Shown here piece by piece: positions 5,924-7,821 of a stretch of 7,821 nt of DNA. Source of the stretch: an uncultured bacterium (lineage in GTDB: Bacteria; Acidobacteriota; Thermoanaerobaculia; Multivoradales; JAHEKO01). The position numbers were made by a program, and so were the translations under genes. The notes beneath the pieces were generated by a model. The model saw only the letters and a program-made list of their open reading frames with translations. It did not search any database and was not told the DNA's origin. Every line of letters starts with the position of its first letter. The first letter of the stretch is position 1. The DNA lies in NCBI GenBank assembly GCA_938016625.1, contig CALILB010000417.1, positions 1 through 7,821 on the forward strand. Reading direction: 5' to 3'.

Positions 5924-7650
5924 GCGAAGAGGGTTGGCGGCTCGATCTTTGGAGCGGGCTTTTCGGATTCCACCACTTTGTCATCGGCGGTGCGGTAGCG
6001 GCCCTGACCGAGATTCAGAAAGCTGCGATTGCGGCCGCGGCGTTTGGCCATGTAGAGAGCCTCGTCGGCGATCAGCAGCAACTCGTGAGCCTCCTTGACC
6101 TGGATCTCGGGATAGGCGGCAATCCCGGCGCTCAACCGCAGGCGGATGCGCTGGTCGTCGACCGTAAAGACCGAGCGGTCGACTTCGATCCGCAGACGTT
6201 CCGCCACCCGCTGCGCCGTCTCGCCATCGGTCTTCTCCAACACCACCGAGAACTCCTCACCCCCGAACCTGCAGCATAGGTCGGTATCCCGCCGGTGGGT
6301 CTCCAGGACCTCCGCCACCTTGATCAGCGCCTGGTCACCCACGTCGTGCCCATGGCGGTCGTTTACTTTCTTGAAGTGATCGAGATCGCACATGATGACC
6401 GCCATCGAGCCGCCCTCCTGCCGGGTCTCTTCAAAGACCCTTTCGAGCCGGGCCTGGAGAACGCTGCGGTCGGGGAGCCCGGTAAGGGCATCGTACTTGG
6501 CCCGGCGCTCGAGCAGAGACCTGTGAACCGTCGCCGCCACCTGGGGGAGAAGCGAATCGAGGAGCTCGAGCGATGTCGGCTCGAGCTGCCGCGGATCGCA
6601 CCAGAATTGAAGTCGAGCCACCACTTCCTCATCAACTGCGAGCTCGCGGCTGATGATCTTCCAGATCGTCCGCCGGTGGATACCCGGCAGGGGTGGTGGC
6701 GAGTCGGGCGGCGTCGCCAGCCCCTCTTCGATCTTCCCTTCGGGGCCCGCCCACCAGCTCTTGGCTCTGTCGTGACTCTTTGGAATCTCGAATTGATACC
6801 AGGAGACGTCGAGAACGTTGCCGCATTCGTCCAGGACGTGCTCGGCGATCTCACCGATGTCCGGGTTGCGGTGAATGATGCGATGACCCGCCCGGGTGAC
6901 CTCCCACAGCTCACCCACACGCTCGACAGCCTGGCGTCGCAGGTGGACGTTTCTGGCCGCCTCGGCCGCAAGCAGAGCCACGGCGGCAAGAACAGCCAGT
7001 CCAAAACCCCAGCCGAGGGTCAGAACGATACGGAGGATGATCAGCCCGAGAAACCAGCCCAGCAGATCCAATGTCAAGGGTGCCGACAGACGGCGGACGA
7101 GCGGCAGGCCAAGCCTCTCCCCCGCTCTCAGGTCGAGAGTCCGGAGTGCAAATAGAACGATCAGGTAGCCGGCGATGGCCAACACCTGCCAGACACCGAG
7201 GGTCGACACCCCGGTTGGTCCCGGCCCGGCGCCCAGCCGCCACACGACACCGGCGACCAGGACCGCGATCACGATCCTCCCCGCATCTGCCACGGTGGGT
7301 AGCAGAGCGTAGACACCCTGGCGTCTCAGCGGGTCCTTGAGCAGCAAGCGGCGGCCCACCTGCCGCAAAACGGCCGCCCCTCCCGCCACCAGCCCGGCAA
7401 GAGACGGTCCAAAAAAGACGATGGCAAGTGGTAGTGCCGCGGTACCTAGGCTGAGAGTCCAGCGCCCCAATGGGGTGTAGAAAGCCGCCAGGGCGGCCAA
7501 CAACCAGAGGAGCGGTAGCGGCCAGACCGGCGATGGGGAGGGCAGCGGCAGCCAGACTTCCCATAGAGGCACCGAGGCCAGGATCGCCAGAGCGACAATC
7601 GCGGGGGCAACCGTCCGCAGAGCTTCGCGGGCTGAGTAGTGCCTCTCCAT
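5920..7650 (-). CDS. Membrane-bound GGDEF diguanylate cyclase with GAF-like domain
   Basis: This 576-residue protein is predicted to condense two GTP into cyclic di-GMP at the inner membrane. ATG at 7650 is chosen. The frame stays open to the right edge, but the 57 extra residues are Arg/Ser/Gly-rich and lie opposite another likely gene. No strong Shine-Dalgarno is seen. About seven hydrophobic helices fill residues 15-233, including VPLWEVWLPLP..., ALPLAIVFFGPSLAGLVAGGAAVL and PTVADAGRIVIAVLVAGVVW; I cannot match this sensor to a named MASE-type domain. Residues 244-383 look like a GAF-type domain (NPDIGEIAEHVLDECGNVLDVSWYQF by parts, then a Pro-rich loop). The GGDEF domain spans 384-543: DALTGLPDR, CDLDHFKKVND (metal Asp near 422), catalytic GGEEF at 463-467, inhibitory-site RDTD (RxxD) at 454-457, LSAGIAAYPE, and ADEALYMAKRRGRNR. 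The intact GGEEF and RxxD predict an active, product-inhibited enzyme. There is no EAL domain. The stop TAG comes from the adjoining REP-like element. Confidence 0.92.
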   Translation of the reverse strand: MERHYSAREALRTVAPAIVALAILASVPLWEVWLPLPSPSPVWPLPLLWLLAALAAFYTPLGRWTLSLGTAALPLAIVFFGPSLAGLVAGGAAVLRQVGRRLLLKDPLRRQGVYALLPTVADAGRIVIAVLVAGVVWRLGAGPGPTGVSTLGVWQVLAIAGYLIVLFALRTLDLRAGERLGLPLVRRLSAPLTLDLLGWFLGLIILRIVLTLGWGFGLAVLAAVALLAAEAARNVHLRRQAVERVGELWEVTRAGHRIIHRNPDIGEIAEHVLDECGNVLDVSWYQFEIPKSHDRAKSWWAGPEGKIEEGLATPPDSPPPLPGIHRRTIWKIISRELAVDEEVVARLQFWCDPRQLEPTSLELLDSLLPQVAATVHRSLLERRAKYDALTGLPDRSVLQARLERVFEETRQEGGSMAVIMCDLDHFKKVNDRHGHDVGDQALIKVAEVLETHRRDTDLCCRFGGEEFSVVLEKTDGETAQRVAERLRIEVDRSVFTVDDQRIRLRLSAGIAAYPEIQVKEAHELLLIADEALYMAKRRGRNRSFLNLGQGRYRTADDKVVESEKPAPKIEPPTLFA

Positions 7651-7668
7651 AGAGAACCGACAGGCCCG

Positions 7669-7698
7669 ATCGTACGTCGACGGTCGGCCACAACGCAA
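7669..7698 (-). promoter_or_regulatory. Possible promoter of the diguanylate cyclase gene
   Basis: On the minus strand, TTGCGT (complement of 7693-7698) is followed after 18 bases by TACGAT (complement of 7669-7674), four of six matches to TATAAT. Transcription would start about 12 bases before the ATG at 7650, so the leader would be very short, in keeping with the absence of a ribosome site. Weak visual match. Confidence 0.25.
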
Positions 7699-7705
7699 AC
7701 GAATC

Positions 7706-7714
7706 TGCCACAAT
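7706..7714 (+). promoter_or_regulatory. Possible extended -10 for the gene at the right edge
   Basis: TGCCACAAT resembles TGCTACAAT upstream of trkA (2949-2957). It ends nine bases before the ATG at 7724, so the mRNA would begin within a few bases of the start codon. No -35 is apparent. Low confidence. Confidence 0.2.
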
Positions 7715-7723
7715 GACCCGCCT

Positions 7724-7821
7724 ATGGCGCGCCCGGACAAGCAACCACTGCCCGAGTTGATGGACCAAGCGACGCTGCCGCTTGCCGATACCCATCGAGC
7801 GCTGGCGGATCTCGACCGCAT
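7724..7821 (+). CDS. Start of an unidentified gene, possibly a SAM-dependent methyltransferase (3' end outside)
   Basis: From ATG at 7724 the frame is open for 32 codons to the window end: MARPDKQPLPELMDQ, followed by ATLPLADTHRALADLDR. Third codon positions are mostly G or C, as in the neighbouring genes. The alternative in-window frame from ATG 7713 stops after 15 codons. The piece ALADLDR near residue 30 recalls the N-terminal helix A-L-x-D-L-x-R-I-N-R-W-L that precedes the Rossmann core in a group of class I methyltransferases, but the diagnostic glycine motif would lie beyond the window. The gene is divergent from the diguanylate cyclase with 73 bases between the starts. No clear ribosome site is seen; a near-leaderless transcript is possible. 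That a gene starts here is moderately likely; the product is a guess. Confidence 0.5.
   Translation, partial: MARPDKQPLPELMDQATLPLADTHRALADLDR

Noticed and set aside
4654..6279. A 541-codon open frame on the plus strand crossing trkH, the palindrome and the end of the cyclase gene
   Set aside because: It reads trkH out of frame and the cyclase antisense; its Arg/His/Gly-rich translation has no family features. Its passage through the REP-like element produces the familiar meaningless peptide GLAPSLGRGQAPPL.
6295..7155. A 286-codon plus-strand frame opposite the diguanylate cyclase
   Set aside because: It lies antisense to the conserved GGDEF and GAF-like regions, has no recognisable domain and no ribosome site.
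7651..7821. N-terminal extension of the diguanylate cyclase to the right edge
   Set aside because: The extra 57 residues are Arg/Ser/Gly-rich, carry no membrane or domain features, and lie opposite a frame with coding-like third positions.

Overview
The window is high-GC DNA (by eye well above 60%, with strong G/C preference at third codon positions). It probably comes from a Gram-negative, double-membraned bacterium, because two genes encode secreted DUF4136 proteins with cleavable signal peptides and no lipobox. The gene mix and the GC-rich REP-type palindrome would suit Acidobacteriota or a deltaproteobacterial/Myxococcota-like lineage, but nothing here fixes the taxonomy. This reads as ordinary chromosome: there are no phage, plasmid, CRISPR, tRNA or rRNA signatures.

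Layout from left to right: the end of a DUF4136 gene (+, cut by the left edge); a bidirectional hairpin terminator; a large multi-pass membrane protein of the CmpX / MscS conserved-TM-helix type (-); a second DUF4136 gene (-) with its own terminator; a divergent promoter region of about 200 bp; trkA and trkH (+), overlapping by four bases; a 52-bp inverted pair of REP-like palindromes; a membrane-anchored GGDEF diguanylate cyclase (-); and, starting divergently at the right edge, the first 32 codons of an unfinished gene (+) that may encode a methyltransferase.

The centre of the window is concerned with ion and turgor balance. TrkA (cytosolic NAD-binding gating subunit) and TrkH (K+-conducting membrane subunit) form a complete potassium uptake system. 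The MscS-related protein could belong to the opposite response, release of osmolytes or sensing of membrane tension, although it lacks the MscS beta domain. The cyclase makes cyclic di-GMP, has an intact catalytic GGEEF and inhibitory RxxD site, and receives input from an unassigned seven-helix membrane domain and a GAF-like domain.

The most striking feature is the REPIN-like element between trkH and the cyclase. Its two outward GTAG ends supply the TAG stop codons of both convergent genes, and its two arms differ mainly by compensated base-pair changes. I did not find a clearly new multi-gene system; the other points of interest are the five-fold internal repeat of the channel-like protein and a possible near-leaderless upstream ORF overlapping the trkA start.
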